Of a stretch of DNA of 64,000 nucleotides, positions 35,565 through 44,828 are shown in pieces; position 1 is the first letter of the stretch; each line of letters starts with the position of its first letter. The DNA comes from Jiangella alba (GTDB lineage: Bacteria; Actinomycetota; Actinomycetes; Jiangellales; Jiangellaceae). Where the stretch lies: NCBI RefSeq assembly GCF_900106035.1, contig NZ_FNUC01000004.1, forward strand, positions 2,418,001-2,482,000, in the 5' to 3' direction. The position numbers were made by a program, and so were the translations under genes. The notes under the pieces are model-generated. The model was not told where the DNA came from and searched no databases. It saw only the letters and a list, made by a program, of their open reading frames with translations.

Positions 35565-36793
35565 CCGCCGTCCGGTCCGTCGCCGTCGACCGGTCCGCCG
35601 CCTGGTCCCTCGTCGCGGCCATGCGGGCTCAGCCGCGTGCGGGCGCGGTCGAGCGAGAAGATGCTCGACGCGGTCATGGTGCCGGTCGTCATCAGCGCGG
35701 TCAGCTCGGGCCCGTCGAACGGCACGAACTCGATGCGCGGCCCGCCGGCCGTCGCCGATTCCCAACTGCCGCGCGCGGTCAGGCCGAGCTCGTGGGCGTA
35801 CTCGGGCGAGGTGAAGTGGGCGAGGACGGCCAGCACGATGCTGCCGTCGCTGATGTCGATGGCGGCGCCTGTGCAGCGCAACCACAGCCGGCCCGCGTCG
35901 AGCTCGGTGACCAGGCGTCGGCCGTGCTCGCTGCGGAAGATCCAGTCGGGGTGCGCGGCCCCGGGCTGGTCGGCGGCGCGCGTGAGCTCGTCCTCGTCGA
36001 AGAACTCTTCCAGGATCTCCTTCAGCACGTTGTACGTGACCAGCCCGAACCGGCTGCGTGAACTGCCGAGCACGTTCGGTTCCAGCCCGAACACCGGGGC
36101 GACGGCGTACATGCCGCGTGCGGTGACCACGCGGTCGGAGCGCCGCTGCAGCGCGACCTCGCGGCGACCGTCGCCGGTCTCGAAGACGCAGGTCGCCGTC
36201 GCGGAGATGACGACGGGGCGCAGCGTGCCGGCGACAGCTTCGTCGAATCCGCGGAAGGTGCCGAGCAGCAGTGGCTTGGCGCCGTCGGGCGCGTCGGACT
36301 CGTGCAGGATGCGGTCGCCGAGGTCGACGTAGGCGAAGTAGTTGCACACACCCACCGCGAGCCCGTCGTCGGTGACCGGTTCGCCGAGCGCATAGAGCAG
36401 CGAGCCGTCCCAGAGCGTGACGCCGCCGCGCTGCTGGCGTTCGATGACGGTGCGCCGGTACGGGAACTCGACCCGTTCGGGCTGCAGCAGCCGCAGCGGC
36501 GCGTCGGATTCGGGCGCGATGTCGCCGACGAACCGGTCGCCGTGGTCGACCAGCAGCGGCAGAAGCACCGGGACGCGAGTCGTGGTGGTGCGGACGAGCT
36601 GGTCGGCGAGGTCATTGGCGCGGAAGATCTCGAGCAGATGCGCCGTGTGCCGCACCGGGTCGGCCGACCGTTCCAGCCGCTGGCGCGATCGTCCCGCTCG
36701 CCGTGCCGACACCCGCGACTTGAGGAACGAGTAGCCTTCGTCGCCGGCGATGCCGAGGACCACGCCGACCAGGATCAGCGCCAGCTCACCCAT
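35558..36793 (-). CDS. Unknown membrane-anchored protein with Nudix-like segment
   Basis: 411 aa. One N-terminal membrane helix (LALILVGVVLGIAG), a basic stretch (RVSARRAGRSRQRLERS), then a large soluble domain. Visible segments include TLWDGSLLYALGEPV, REVALQRRSDRVVTARGMYAVAPVFGLEP and NVLKEILEEFFDEDELTRA. The last two resemble a Nudix fold start and helix, but the canonical G-x5-E-x7-R-E-x2-E-E sequence is absent, so this is tentative. The C-terminus is Gly/Pro/Asp-rich and low complexity. AGAGGGG precedes the ATG. It lies downstream of rmuC on the same strand, with a repeat between. Confidence 0.65.
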   Translation of the reverse strand: MGELALILVGVVLGIAGDEGYSFLKSRVSARRAGRSRQRLERSADPVRHTAHLLEIFRANDLADQLVRTTTTRVPVLLPLLVDHGDRFVGDIAPESDAPLRLLQPERVEFPYRRTVIERQQRGGVTLWDGSLLYALGEPVTDDGLAVGVCNYFAYVDLGDRILHESDAPDGAKPLLLGTFRGFDEAVAGTLRPVVISATATCVFETGDGRREVALQRRSDRVVTARGMYAVAPVFGLEPNVLGSSRSRFGLVTYNVLKEILEEFFDEDELTRAADQPGAAHPDWIFRSEHGRRLVTELDAGRLWLRCTGAAIDISDGSIVLAVLAHFTSPEYAHELGLTARGSWESATAGGPRIEFVPFDGPELTALMTTGTMTASSIFSLDRARTRLSPHGRDEGPGGGPVDGDGPDGGG

Positions 36794-36842
36794 GCCCGCC
36801 CCTCTGTCGGCTGCCAGTCGCCGGCCCTGCCCGGCGCATCGG

Positions 36843-36939
36843 CTTCGCCCGGAGCGCCGGCCTCGCTCGTCACGCCCGCCGCGCCTGCCTCGCCGGGAGT
36901 GCGTGCTTCGCCCGGAGCGCCCGCCTCGCTCGTCACGCC
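36843..36939. repeat. 34-bp duplicated segment, 63 bp apart
   Basis: CTTCGCCCGGAGCGCC begins matching 34-bp segments at 36843-36876 and 36906-36939 (one mismatch). They lie in the gap between rmuC and the downstream gene. It is a short local duplication. Confidence 0.7.
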
Positions 36940-36966
36940 TGTCCCGCCCGCCGTGCTCTGCCGCCG

Positions 36967-38445
36967 TCAGCCGTCGGTGCCGCTGCGCCGCCGCGAGCGC
37001 GACCCCTTCCCGGTGGCCGGGCCGAGACCGAACCGGGGATCGACCTGGATGTCTTCGAGGGCGATGAGCGCGTCGTCGACCATCTCGGGCGCCTGCAGCT
37101 GGCGCGCCGCCCGCTCGACCTGCGGCGGCGCCTCCAGCTCCTCGTCGACGACCTTGAGGTCGGCCATCTTGCGGGCGCTGACCAGGACCCGGCTCTCCAG
37201 CGAGCTGACGCCATCGTTGTAGGCCTTGACCGCGCCGTCGAGCTGACGGCCGAGCCGGGCGAGGTGACCGCCCATGGTCGCCAGCCGGGAGTGCAGCTCG
37301 CGGCCGAGGGTCAGCACGTCCTGCGCGTTCTGCGCCAGCGCCTCCTGCCGCCAGGTGTAGCCGACCGTGCGCAGCAGCGCGACCAGCGTGGACGGCGTCG
37401 CGATGACGACGTTGCGCTCGAAGGCGTGCTCGAACAGCGTGGGGTCCTGCTCCATGGCGGCGTTGAGGAACACGTCGGACGGCACGAACATGACCACGAA
37501 CTCGGGCGTGGGGGTGAACTGCTCCCAGTACTGCTTGCCGGCCAGCGAGTCGATGTGGGTCTTCAGGTGCCGCGCGTGCGCCGCCAGCCGCTTGTCGCGC
37601 GTCGCCTCGTCGCGGGCCTCCTGTGCTTCGAGGTAGCCGTTGAACGCCACCTTCGCATCGACGACGACCTTCTTGCCGCCGGCGAGGTTGACCAGGAGGT
37701 CGGGGCGCAGCTTGCCGTCGGAGGTGTCGGCGGTGGCCTGCTCGGCGAAGTCGACGTGCTCGACCATGCCGGCCGCCTCGACCACCCGGCGCAGCTGCAG
37801 CTCGCCCCACCGGCCGCGCACCTGCGGCGCGCGCAACGCCGTGACCAGCTGCTGGGTCTCGAGTCGCAGCTGGTCGGAGCTCTTGCCCATGGTCTCGAGC
37901 TGGGTGCGCAGCTCGCCGTAGGCCGTGGCGCGCGCCTTCTCGAGCTCGTTCGCGTGGTCGGTGACCTTGTTCAGCTGGTCGTTCAGCGGCCTCACCATGG
38001 CCTCGACGGCCAGCCGGCGGTGCTCGAGCTCGGTCTTGACCCGCTCTTCCGAGCCCTTGAACTGCTCCGTCGCCAGTTCCAGGAAGTCGGCGCGGTTCTG
38101 CCGCAGCGCGTCGGTGGACAGCCGCTGGAACTCCTGCGTCAGCCGCTCCTGCTCGGCCCGGAGCATGGCCAGCTTCTCTTCGCCGCTGCTGCGCGCGTGC
38201 GCCAGCTCGGTCTCCAGCCGGGTCTGCTCGGCCTGGGCGTCGAGCATGCGCTCGCGGTCGACCTCACGCTCGGCCTGCAGGTCGGCCTTCTCGCGCCGGA
38301 CGGAGTCGAGCTCGGCCCGCGCGGCGTCGCGCTCGGCGGCCACCGTGGCGGCGGCGCCGGCCGTGCGGACGCGGACGAGCAGCGCGCCCACGACGCCGCC
38401 CAGGAGGAGGGCGACGAGGGCGACGAGGACGCTGGAGACGTTCAT
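36967..38445 (-). CDS. rmuC: RmuC-family DNA recombination protein
   Basis: 492 aa. An N-terminal membrane helix (VLVALVALLLGGVVGALLV), a long coiled coil (about residues 35-200, Arg/Glu/Gln-rich), then the RmuC nuclease-like domain: GRWGELQLRRVVEAAGM, LLVNLAGGKKVVVDAKVAFNGY, YWEQFTPTPEFVVMFVPSD and ATPSTLVALLRTVGYTWRQE. RmuC limits recombination at short inverted repeats. ATG 38445 gives the membrane-helix start; CAAAGT ends 7 nt upstream, a possible leaderless -10. Confidence 0.92.
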   Translation of the reverse strand: MNVSSVLVALVALLLGGVVGALLVRVRTAGAAATVAAERDAARAELDSVRREKADLQAEREVDRERMLDAQAEQTRLETELAHARSSGEEKLAMLRAEQERLTQEFQRLSTDALRQNRADFLELATEQFKGSEERVKTELEHRRLAVEAMVRPLNDQLNKVTDHANELEKARATAYGELRTQLETMGKSSDQLRLETQQLVTALRAPQVRGRWGELQLRRVVEAAGMVEHVDFAEQATADTSDGKLRPDLLVNLAGGKKVVVDAKVAFNGYLEAQEARDEATRDKRLAAHARHLKTHIDSLAGKQYWEQFTPTPEFVVMFVPSDVFLNAAMEQDPTLFEHAFERNVVIATPSTLVALLRTVGYTWRQEALAQNAQDVLTLGRELHSRLATMGGHLARLGRQLDGAVKAYNDGVSSLESRVLVSARKMADLKVVDEELEAPPQVERAARQLQAPEMVDDALIALEDIQVDPRFGLGPATGKGSRSRRRSGTDG

Positions 38446-38575
38446 GGGGGCTACTTTGCCGGGGACCTCCGACAAAGTCGGGGAGGCGCGGCGGGAACCG
38501 GTCCGGAACAGGGCTTTCGTCGCACTTCAAGATCCGCTTCGTCGCCGGCCGCCGGGCCACGTACCCTTTGCACCT

Positions 38576-39649
<1,074 letters not shown>

Positions 39650-39691
39650 GCTTTCGCCTCGACGGCGGACGGGGCGAGCCGACCTGTGGCT

Positions 39692-40078
39692 TCATTCGTC
39701 CGCGTCGAGGTCGGGAAGGGGCGCGTATTGGCGTGCCCTGCCGTCACGGATCATCCAGACCCGGAACGCACCCTGTTCTTGATCTTGGACGAAGAGTTGA
39801 GCGAGCGCCGGAGCGCGCCAGTCGATGGTTCCGAATCGTTGGACGACGACGGGGATGTCGGCATGGTTGAGCACACCGGCCCAGAGCAGTGTTTCGGGAA
39901 ACTTCCAGCCGCCCCATGCGCCCGGGCTGTTGTGCAGGGCCCGGAGAGAACCGACGCCTTGGACGTCGGGCTGACCTCGCCGTGGGGCCTTGGTCTGCAG
40001 CCAACGGTCGAAGTCGTGCACGAGCGCTCGGTCCTCGGCCGTATCGACCGACAGCAGTACGTTGGTCACCCAGCTCAT
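39692..40078 (-). CDS. Hypothetical protein
   Basis: 128 aa. Starts SWVTNVLLSVDTAEDRALVHD, then RWLQTKAPRRG, a Trp-rich segment (GAWGGWKFPETLLWAGVLNH) and an acidic end. This start resembles small actinobacterial proteins of unknown role; no fold is recognised. ATG 40078 is chosen because it begins 4 nt after the upstream HNH gene's stop, whereas the longer frame (from 40123) would overlap that gene. Confidence 0.6.
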   Translation of the reverse strand: MSWVTNVLLSVDTAEDRALVHDFDRWLQTKAPRRGQPDVQGVGSLRALHNSPGAWGGWKFPETLLWAGVLNHADIPVVVQRFGTIDWRAPALAQLFVQDQEQGAFRVWMIRDGRARQYAPLPDLDADE

Positions 40079-40082
40079 GCCG

Positions 40083-40481
40083 TCATCGTCCAGCAGACTC
40101 GGACCTTCGGCCTGGGCGTACATTGGCGAGGGGTACGGCGTTCGCGGCCGCCCGGGCGATCTCGACCTGACGGACGAGGAAGGCCTGCTCGTCCAGCTTC
40201 TTGCGGCGCATCCAGGTGGTGACCTCGACGTTGCATTTGCTCGCGTTGCAGGAGCGGCAGGCGGGCACGACGTTCGTCAGGGTGTAGCGGCCGCCGCGGG
40301 AAATGGGCAGCATGCAGTCCTTCTGCAGCTTCGGCTGCGGCTCCGGAGCGCCGCAATAGGCGCACCCGCCCCAGGCGGCGACGAGGGCCGACCACTGGTC
40401 TTCGGTGAGATCGTGCTCGACCTTGCCCATGCGGCGCTTCCGGCGACGCGCGTAGGTCGCGGCTCGGCTGCGGGACGGCAC
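40083..40481 (-). CDS. HNH endonuclease
   Basis: 132 aa. Basic N-terminus (RRRKRRMGK), then an HNH/zinc-ribbon core: CAYCG and CRSCN cysteine pairs surrounding LPISRGGRYTLTNVVPA, with the His/Asn nuclease residues in LTNVVP. HNH proteins of this size cut or nick DNA and are often phage or mobile-element genes. GTG 40481 has TACGCT ending 6 nt upstream. It lies in a block of broken and unknown genes. Confidence 0.82.
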   Translation of the reverse strand: MPSRSRAATYARRRKRRMGKVEHDLTEDQWSALVAAWGGCAYCGAPEPQPKLQKDCMLPISRGGRYTLTNVVPACRSCNASKCNVEVTTWMRRKKLDEQAFLVRQVEIARAAANAVPLANVRPGRRSESAGR

Positions 40482-41116
40482 GTTCCGAGCGTACGGCCGG
40501 GGAGCGCCCGATCCGGGTATTGAGCGGCCATGACCATCCAGGATTCGGGTCGTGATAGCAGCCCAGATCTTGGATGATTATGGTGACCCATAGCGTGATC
40601 GCGGAGCCAGGCCACGTGGTGTTCGGTCGTGGCCTTCAGCTCGGGCGGGCAGAGATCGATCATCCGAGCCAGCGCGGCGTCGAGCCCTGGCTCGGGACCG
40701 CCTTCGGTGAGCAGGATCGCCTCGGCTCGCGCGAAGAAGAAGTCGTCGCCGGACCGCGCCTTCAGATAGCCGAGGTCGCCAGAGCGCACCTGCGCCAGCA
40801 TCGCGTCACGGTTCGGGAGTCGTTCCAGGATCGGCCAGCCATCGGCCGTCAGCTGGTGCAGTATGTCCGAAGCCGCAGCGCTCGTCGTCGCAGGCTCGTC
40901 GATCCGCCACCACGGCGACGGTACGAGCGCGACGCCGATCACGCAGCGGAGCTCTTCACTCGAACTCCACATCGAGGAGCTGACGGTCACGACCGCGCAG
41001 TCGCCGAACTCGTTGGTGTGCCGCCAGGTCGCGCCGGATCCCTTGTAGCCGTGCTCTCTGGCCGCTGGCCCGACGACGCCGCGCAGCACCTCGCGGAGCG
41101 CGAGCTGGGCGGACAA
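40277..41116 (-). CDS. DUF4304-like protein with a rearranged 3' end
   Basis: The first ~180 residues look like a real small cytosolic protein (VVGPAAREHGYKGSGATWRH, ALVPSPWWRIDEP, DFFFARAEAILLTEGGP) resembling DUF4304, a family often seen beside toxin/immunity genes. After HVAWLRDHAMG the frame runs into the 56-bp palindromic repeat and then through the HNH gene in another frame to a stop at 40277. The natural C-terminus seems to have been lost when the repeat arrived. The start is TTG 41116, probably coupled to the broken gene upstream. Confidence 0.5.
   Translation of the reverse strand: MSAQLALREVLRGVVGPAAREHGYKGSGATWRHTNEFGDCAVVTVSSSMWSSSEELRCVIGVALVPSPWWRIDEPATTSAAASDILHQLTADGWPILERLPNRDAMLAQVRSGDLGYLKARSGDDFFFARAEAILLTEGGPEPGLDAALARMIDLCPPELKATTEHHVAWLRDHAMGHHNHPRSGLLSRPESWMVMAAQYPDRALPGRTLGTCRPAAEPRPTRVAGSAAWARSSTISPKTSGRPSSPPGAGAPIAALRSRSRSCRRTACCPFPAAAATP
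40528..40583. repeat. 56-bp palindromic repeat, copy 2
   Basis: Arms CCATGACCATCCA (40528-40540) and TGGATGATTATGG (40571-40583), with two mismatches, enclose 30 nt. It equals copy 1 (1547-1602) in length, and the inner GTCGTGAT and CAGCCCAGAT blocks are conserved. It lies within the open frame of the DUF4304-like gene, near its original end. Confidence 0.75.
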
Positions 41117-41120
41117 GGAG

Positions 41121-41391
41121 TCACGCGTCCTCGACGTCGAGGTCGGGGGGTGGGAGGAGGCCGATAACCTTCAGCAGCTGGCCGACCGTCTCCTCGACGA
41201 AGATGTCCTCGGGCTCGTCGCCGTCGGGGGAGGCGAGGAGGGGGAGGATCTCGTCGGACGTGGCGAGCAGGCCGGTCACGTCCGCGGCCCAGGCGATCAG
41301 CGCGTCGGTCTAGACCGCGAGGTCGACGGGCTTGTTGGCCGAGTCGTCCTCGAAGTAGTGGCGGGCTCGTAGCCGGGACCATTCACGTGAA
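41121..41391 (-). pseudogene. Small gene broken by an in-frame TAG
   Basis: Translating this strand gives REWSRLRARHYFEDDSANK then a TAG at 41310-41312, followed in the same frame by DALIAWAADVTGLLATSDE and a smooth acidic C-terminus to a stop at 41121. No start codon is apparent at the front. The next gene begins 5 nt after this stop. The sense of the translation on both sides of the TAG suggests a recently inactivated gene; a short restart after the TAG is possible. Confidence 0.6.
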
Positions 41392-41395
41392 ATGA

Positions 41396-41430
41396 CCGCG
41401 ACGCAGCACCGGTGTGGGACTGCGTCGCGG
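41396..41430. terminator. Terminator hairpin
   Basis: CCGCGACGCAG (41396-41406) and CTGCGTCGCGG (41420-41430) form a perfect 11-bp stem with a 13-nt loop. It lies downstream of the CGNR gene, which ends at 41490, and before the broken gene block. Confidence 0.7.
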
Positions 41431-41489
41431 CCTACCGGCATCAAAGGTGGTGGAAGCACCTCCACCGGCACGGCCCAGCATACCCAACC

Positions 41490-42065
41490 TCAGGCGGTGG
41501 TGGCGCGCTGACGGTGGCCGCGGACCTTCGCGAGGTTGCCGCAGCGCTGCATCGAGCACCACCGCCGCTTCCCGGGCCGGGACGTGTCGACGAGCAGGAG
41601 TCCGCACGTCTCGGACGCACAGACGCGGATGCGCTCGGCGAGCGGCCCGGCGAACAGGTCGACGGCGTCGCGGGCGATCGACGAAAGTGCGGCGGCGGTC
41701 GTCGGCGCCACCCATCCGGCGCCGGCGCCGACGACGCCGAGTGCGGGCACCAGCGGGGGCGCGGCCGCCGCGGCGTTGATCGTTGCGATGTCGGAGGCCC
41801 GGGCGGAGCTGCCGGCGGCCAGCGACCGGGCGGTGTCCGTGATGGCGGTGCGCAGCGGCCGCATCGCCTCCAGGTCCATGGGCCCGGCGGTCAGCCCGTC
41901 GACGCCGAGGATGACGCCGAGCCAGTGGGCGAGGTCGGCGGGGGTGTGGACGATCTCCCACCGCGCCGACTCGCCCTCGCCGCCGGTGTGGCTGAGGTCG
42001 AGCGACACCCGGCCGGTGAGGAACCGCACGCGGACTGAGAGGGGGAGATCCTCGCGGCGTTGCAT
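41490..42065 (-). CDS. CGNR zinc-finger protein (ABATE-domain regulator)
   Basis: 191 aa. An N-terminal ABATE-like domain (LSVRVRFLTGRVSLDLSHTGG, RWEIVHTPADLAHWLG) is followed by a C-terminal zinc finger with C-x4-CG and C-x3-CGN (RVCASETCGLLLVD, WCSMQRCGNLAK). Such proteins are putative stress-linked transcription regulators in actinobacteria. TATAGT (minus strand, 42077-42072) ends 6 nt before ATG 42065, so the mRNA is likely leaderless. Only 30 bp separate it from the divergent ridA start. Confidence 0.88.
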   Translation of the reverse strand: MQRREDLPLSVRVRFLTGRVSLDLSHTGGEGESARWEIVHTPADLAHWLGVILGVDGLTAGPMDLEAMRPLRTAITDTARSLAAGSSARASDIATINAAAAAPPLVPALGVVGAGAGWVAPTTAAALSSIARDAVDLFAGPLAERIRVCASETCGLLLVDTSRPGKRRWCSMQRCGNLAKVRGHRQRATTA

Positions 42066-42071
42066 GAAACC

Positions 42072-42089
42072 ACTATAACCGGTTACGTT
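42072..42089. promoter_or_regulatory. Overlapping divergent promoters with TAACCGGTTA palindrome
   Basis: The CGNR -10 (ACTATA on this strand, 42072-42077) and the ridA -10 (TACGTT, 42084-42089) are 6 nt apart. The perfect palindrome TAACCGGTTA (42076-42085) overlaps both. Each promoter's expected -35 lies in the other gene's start region, so polymerase can probably use only one side at a time. Confidence 0.6.
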
Positions 42090-42095
42090 GACGCC

Positions 42096-42500
42096 ATGAC
42101 GCTCATCACGCACATCAACCCCGAGTCCATGCACGCCAACCCCGCGTTCAGCTGGGCCGTGCGCGTCGCCGCGGGCGCCGACCTGGTCTTCATCGGCGGC
42201 CAGAACGGCGTCGACGCCAGCGGGCAGGTCGTCGGGCCGGACATCGCGAGTCAGACCCGGCAGGCCCTCACCAACCTGCTGACGGTGCTCGACGCGGCGG
42301 GCGCGCAGCCGGAGGACGTCGTGAAGTGGACGATCCTCATCAAGGAGGGCGCGTCGCTGCAGGAGGGCTTCGCCGCGTTCGGCGAGGTCTGGGGGCAGCG
42401 CGCGAACCCGCCGGCCATCACCGGGGCGTTCGTCGCCGGGCTGGCCGTGCCCGGCGCGCTGGTCGAGATCGAGGCCGTCGCGGCGGTGCCCGCGGGGTAG
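42096..42500 (+). CDS. ridA: RidA/YjgF/YER057c/UK114-family protein
   Basis: 134 aa. The RidA fold shows SWAVRVAAGADLVFIGGQNGVD, DIASQTRQALTNLLTVLDAAG, VVKWTILIKEG and a late PAITGAFVAGLAVPGALVEIEAVA. RidA deaminates reactive enamine/imine intermediates; the key Arg before the C-terminal glycines is not evident here (TGAFVAGL), so it may belong to a non-deaminase subgroup. The start lies 6 nt after TACGTT, a leaderless arrangement. It is divergent from the CGNR regulator. Confidence 0.85.
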   Translation: MTLITHINPESMHANPAFSWAVRVAAGADLVFIGGQNGVDASGQVVGPDIASQTRQALTNLLTVLDAAGAQPEDVVKWTILIKEGASLQEGFAAFGEVWGQRANPPAITGAFVAGLAVPGALVEIEAVAAVPAG

Positions 42501-42510
42501 CGTCGCCACC

Positions 42511-43086
42511 ATGCCGGATGAGAAGGACACCCTCAAGCGCTACCTCCAGGCCCAGCGCGGCGCCCTGCTGTGGAAGCTCGACGGGCTCAGTGAGCGCGAC
42601 GCCCGCTGGCCGATGACGCCGACGGGGACCAACCTGCTCGGGCTGGTCAAGCACGTCGCGAGCATGGAGGTCGGCTACTTCGGCTACGTCTTCGGCCGGC
42701 CGGCGCCCGAGCCGACGCCGTGGCTCGACGACGACGCCGAGCCGAACGCCGACCTCTGGGCGACGCCCGAGCAGACGATCGAGTGGGTGACGGACTTCTA
42801 CCAGCGCACGATCGCGCACTCCGACGCCACCATCGACGCGCTCGCGCTGGACGACACCGGTACGGTGCCGTGGTGGCCCGCGGACCGGAACACCGTCACG
42901 CTGCACTGGATCCTCGTGCACGTGATCGCCGAGACCGCCCGGCACGCCGGCCACGCCGACATTCTCCGCGAGACCATCGACGGCGAGGTCGGCCTGCGCA
43001 AGGACGTCAGCAACCTGCCCGACCAGGACGCCCAGGTCTGGGCAGACTACGTGGCGAAGCTCAGGCGCGTCGCCGAGGAGTTCTAG
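42511..43086 (+). CDS. DinB-family protein (DUF664)
   Basis: 191 aa four-helix-bundle protein with the metal-binding histidines expected of DinB-like enzymes: one in LVKHVASMEVGYFG and two in LHWILVHVIAETARHAGHAD. Members include thiol-dependent transferases (mycothiol or bacillithiol). ATG 42511 has TAGCGT ending 7 nt upstream; that -10 includes the ridA stop codon. Its 3' end overlaps the convergent ABC exporter gene by 4 bp. Confidence 0.88.
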   Translation: MPDEKDTLKRYLQAQRGALLWKLDGLSERDARWPMTPTGTNLLGLVKHVASMEVGYFGYVFGRPAPEPTPWLDDDAEPNADLWATPEQTIEWVTDFYQRTIAHSDATIDALALDDTGTVPWWPADRNTVTLHWILVHVIAETARHAGHADILRETIDGEVGLRKDVSNLPDQDAQVWADYVAKLRRVAEEF

Positions 43087-44828
43087 CCCGCCCCGCCGTG
43101 CCACGACCGCCAGAGCGACGCGTACGCGCCGCCCGCGGCCACGAGCTCGTCGTGCGGGCCGAGCTCGACGATGCGCCCGGCCTCCATGACGGCGATCCGG
43201 TCGGCGTCGTGGGCGGTGTGCAGGCGGTGCGCGATCGCGACCACCGTCCGGCCGGCCAGCACGGCGGCCAGCGACCGCTCCAGGTGCCGGGCCGCGCTGG
43301 GGTCGAGCAGCGACGTCGCCTCGTCGAGGATCAGGGTGTGCGGGTCGGCCAGCACGAGCCGGGCCAGCGCGAGTTGCTGCGCCTGCGCCGGTGACAGCTC
43401 GGCTCCGCCGGAGCCCACGGCCGCGGACAGCCCCAGCGACGACGCCCACGCCCAGGCGTCGACGGCCCGCAGCGCGGCTTCCACGGCGGCGTCGGGCGCC
43501 GACGGCCGTCCCAGGACGACGTTGTCGCGCACCGAGCCGCGGAAGACGTGGTGCTCCTGGGTGACGAGCGCGACCTCGGTGCGCAGCCGGTCCAGCGGCA
43601 GGGCGGAGACGGGGACGCCGCCGACGGTGATGGCGCCGGTCCGCGGGGCGTGGACGCCGGCCAGCAGCTTGCCCAGCGTCGACTTGCCGGCGCCGGACGG
43701 CCCGACGACGGCGAGCCGCTCACCGGGCGGGATGGTGAGCGAGACGTCGTGCAGGACGTCGTGGCCGGGCCGGTAGGCATGGCTCACCCCGCGGACCTCG
43801 AACCCCTTTGATTCGACGGTATCGGTGCGAGGCGCTGCCCGCTCACCCTCGAAGGGGACCGGATCGCGCCGCACTCCCCGCAACCGTGCCATCGCCGCCC
43901 CGCCGATCTGCAGTTCGTTCAGCCAGAACAGCAGCGTGTCGACGGGCGCCAGCAGTTGCTGCGTGTACAGGGTCGCGGCCGTCACCGCGGCCAGCGTCAC
44001 CATCCCGTCGAGGTACAGCAGCCCGCCGATCACCAGCGTCGCGAACACCGGCAGCACGAACGCGACGTCGATCGTCGGCAGGTACACCGTGCGCAGCCGC
44101 AGCGTCGCCCGCTCCGCCGCGTACGACGTCGCGATGTCGTCGTCCATGCGCGCGGACCGCCGTCCGCCGAGCCGCAGCGCCTCGACCGTCCGCGCGCCGT
44201 CGACCGTCTCAGCAAGGCCCTCCGCCAGCCGCGAGTACGACGCGTTCTCGCGCAGGTAGGCGTCGCGGGCCCGGCGCAGGTACCAGCGCGACGCCGCCCA
44301 GAGCACCGGCACCCCGACCAGCGCCGGCAGCGCCAGCACCGGCCCGAGCAGCACCAGCCCGCCGAGCGTCAGCACGATGGTGACCGAGCTGATCAGCGTG
44401 TCCGGGATCGCGTAGCGCACGGCACGGGCGAGCAGGTCGACGTCGCGGGTGGTGCGGGTAACGAGGTCGCCGGTGCCGGCCTCCTCGACGGTGCCGAGCG
44501 GCAGCGCCAGCACGTCGCCGACGAACTCCTCCCGCAGCTGCGCCAGCACCTTCTCGCCCAGTCGCGCCGACACGAACATCGCCACCGCGGTCAGCCCGGC
44601 CTGCAACGTGACGAACAGGCATATCAGCAGCGTGATCCGGGTGACGTCGTCGACTCCGGCGGTGACGTCCTGGACCAGCCCGCCGAGCAGCCACGGCCCG
44701 GCCAGCCCGGAGGCCGCGCCCAGCGCGTGCAGCGCGGCGGCGCCGGCGACCCAGCGGCGTTCCCGCAGCGCCAGGCGGCGGGCGTGCCGGCGCACGTCGC
44801 GCGCCGACGCGACGGGGAGTCCGCTCAT
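43083..44828 (-). CDS. Heterodimeric ABC exporter, half with intact Walker motifs
   Basis: 581 aa: six membrane helices (about residues 20-310) plus an ATPase domain. Walker A GPSGAGKST, Q-loop VTQEHHVFRG, Walker B TLILDEATSLLD and H-loop IAHRLHT are intact, but the signature is ELSPAQAQQ rather than LSGGQ. Together with its partner (44825-46522), which keeps the signature but lost Walker A, it forms a transporter with one working ATP site. ATG 44828 overlaps the partner's stop (ATGA). Drug or lipid export is the family default; the substrate is unknown. Confidence 0.9.
   Translation of the reverse strand: MSGLPVASARDVRRHARRLALRERRWVAGAAALHALGAASGLAGPWLLGGLVQDVTAGVDDVTRITLLICLFVTLQAGLTAVAMFVSARLGEKVLAQLREEFVGDVLALPLGTVEEAGTGDLVTRTTRDVDLLARAVRYAIPDTLISSVTIVLTLGGLVLLGPVLALPALVGVPVLWAASRWYLRRARDAYLRENASYSRLAEGLAETVDGARTVEALRLGGRRSARMDDDIATSYAAERATLRLRTVYLPTIDVAFVLPVFATLVIGGLLYLDGMVTLAAVTAATLYTQQLLAPVDTLLFWLNELQIGGAAMARLRGVRRDPVPFEGERAAPRTDTVESKGFEVRGVSHAYRPGHDVLHDVSLTIPPGERLAVVGPSGAGKSTLGKLLAGVHAPRTGAITVGGVPVSALPLDRLRTEVALVTQEHHVFRGSVRDNVVLGRPSAPDAAVEAALRAVDAWAWASSLGLSAAVGSGGAELSPAQAQQLALARLVLADPHTLILDEATSLLDPSAARHLERSLAAVLAGRTVVAIAHRLHTAHDADRIAVMEAGRIVELGPHDELVAAGGAYASLWRSWHGGAG

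Noticed and set aside
40277-40500. C-terminal extension of the DUF4304-like protein as genuine coding sequence
   Set aside because: It overlaps the HNH gene in another frame and has the Arg/Pro/Ala-rich composition of a shadow translation.
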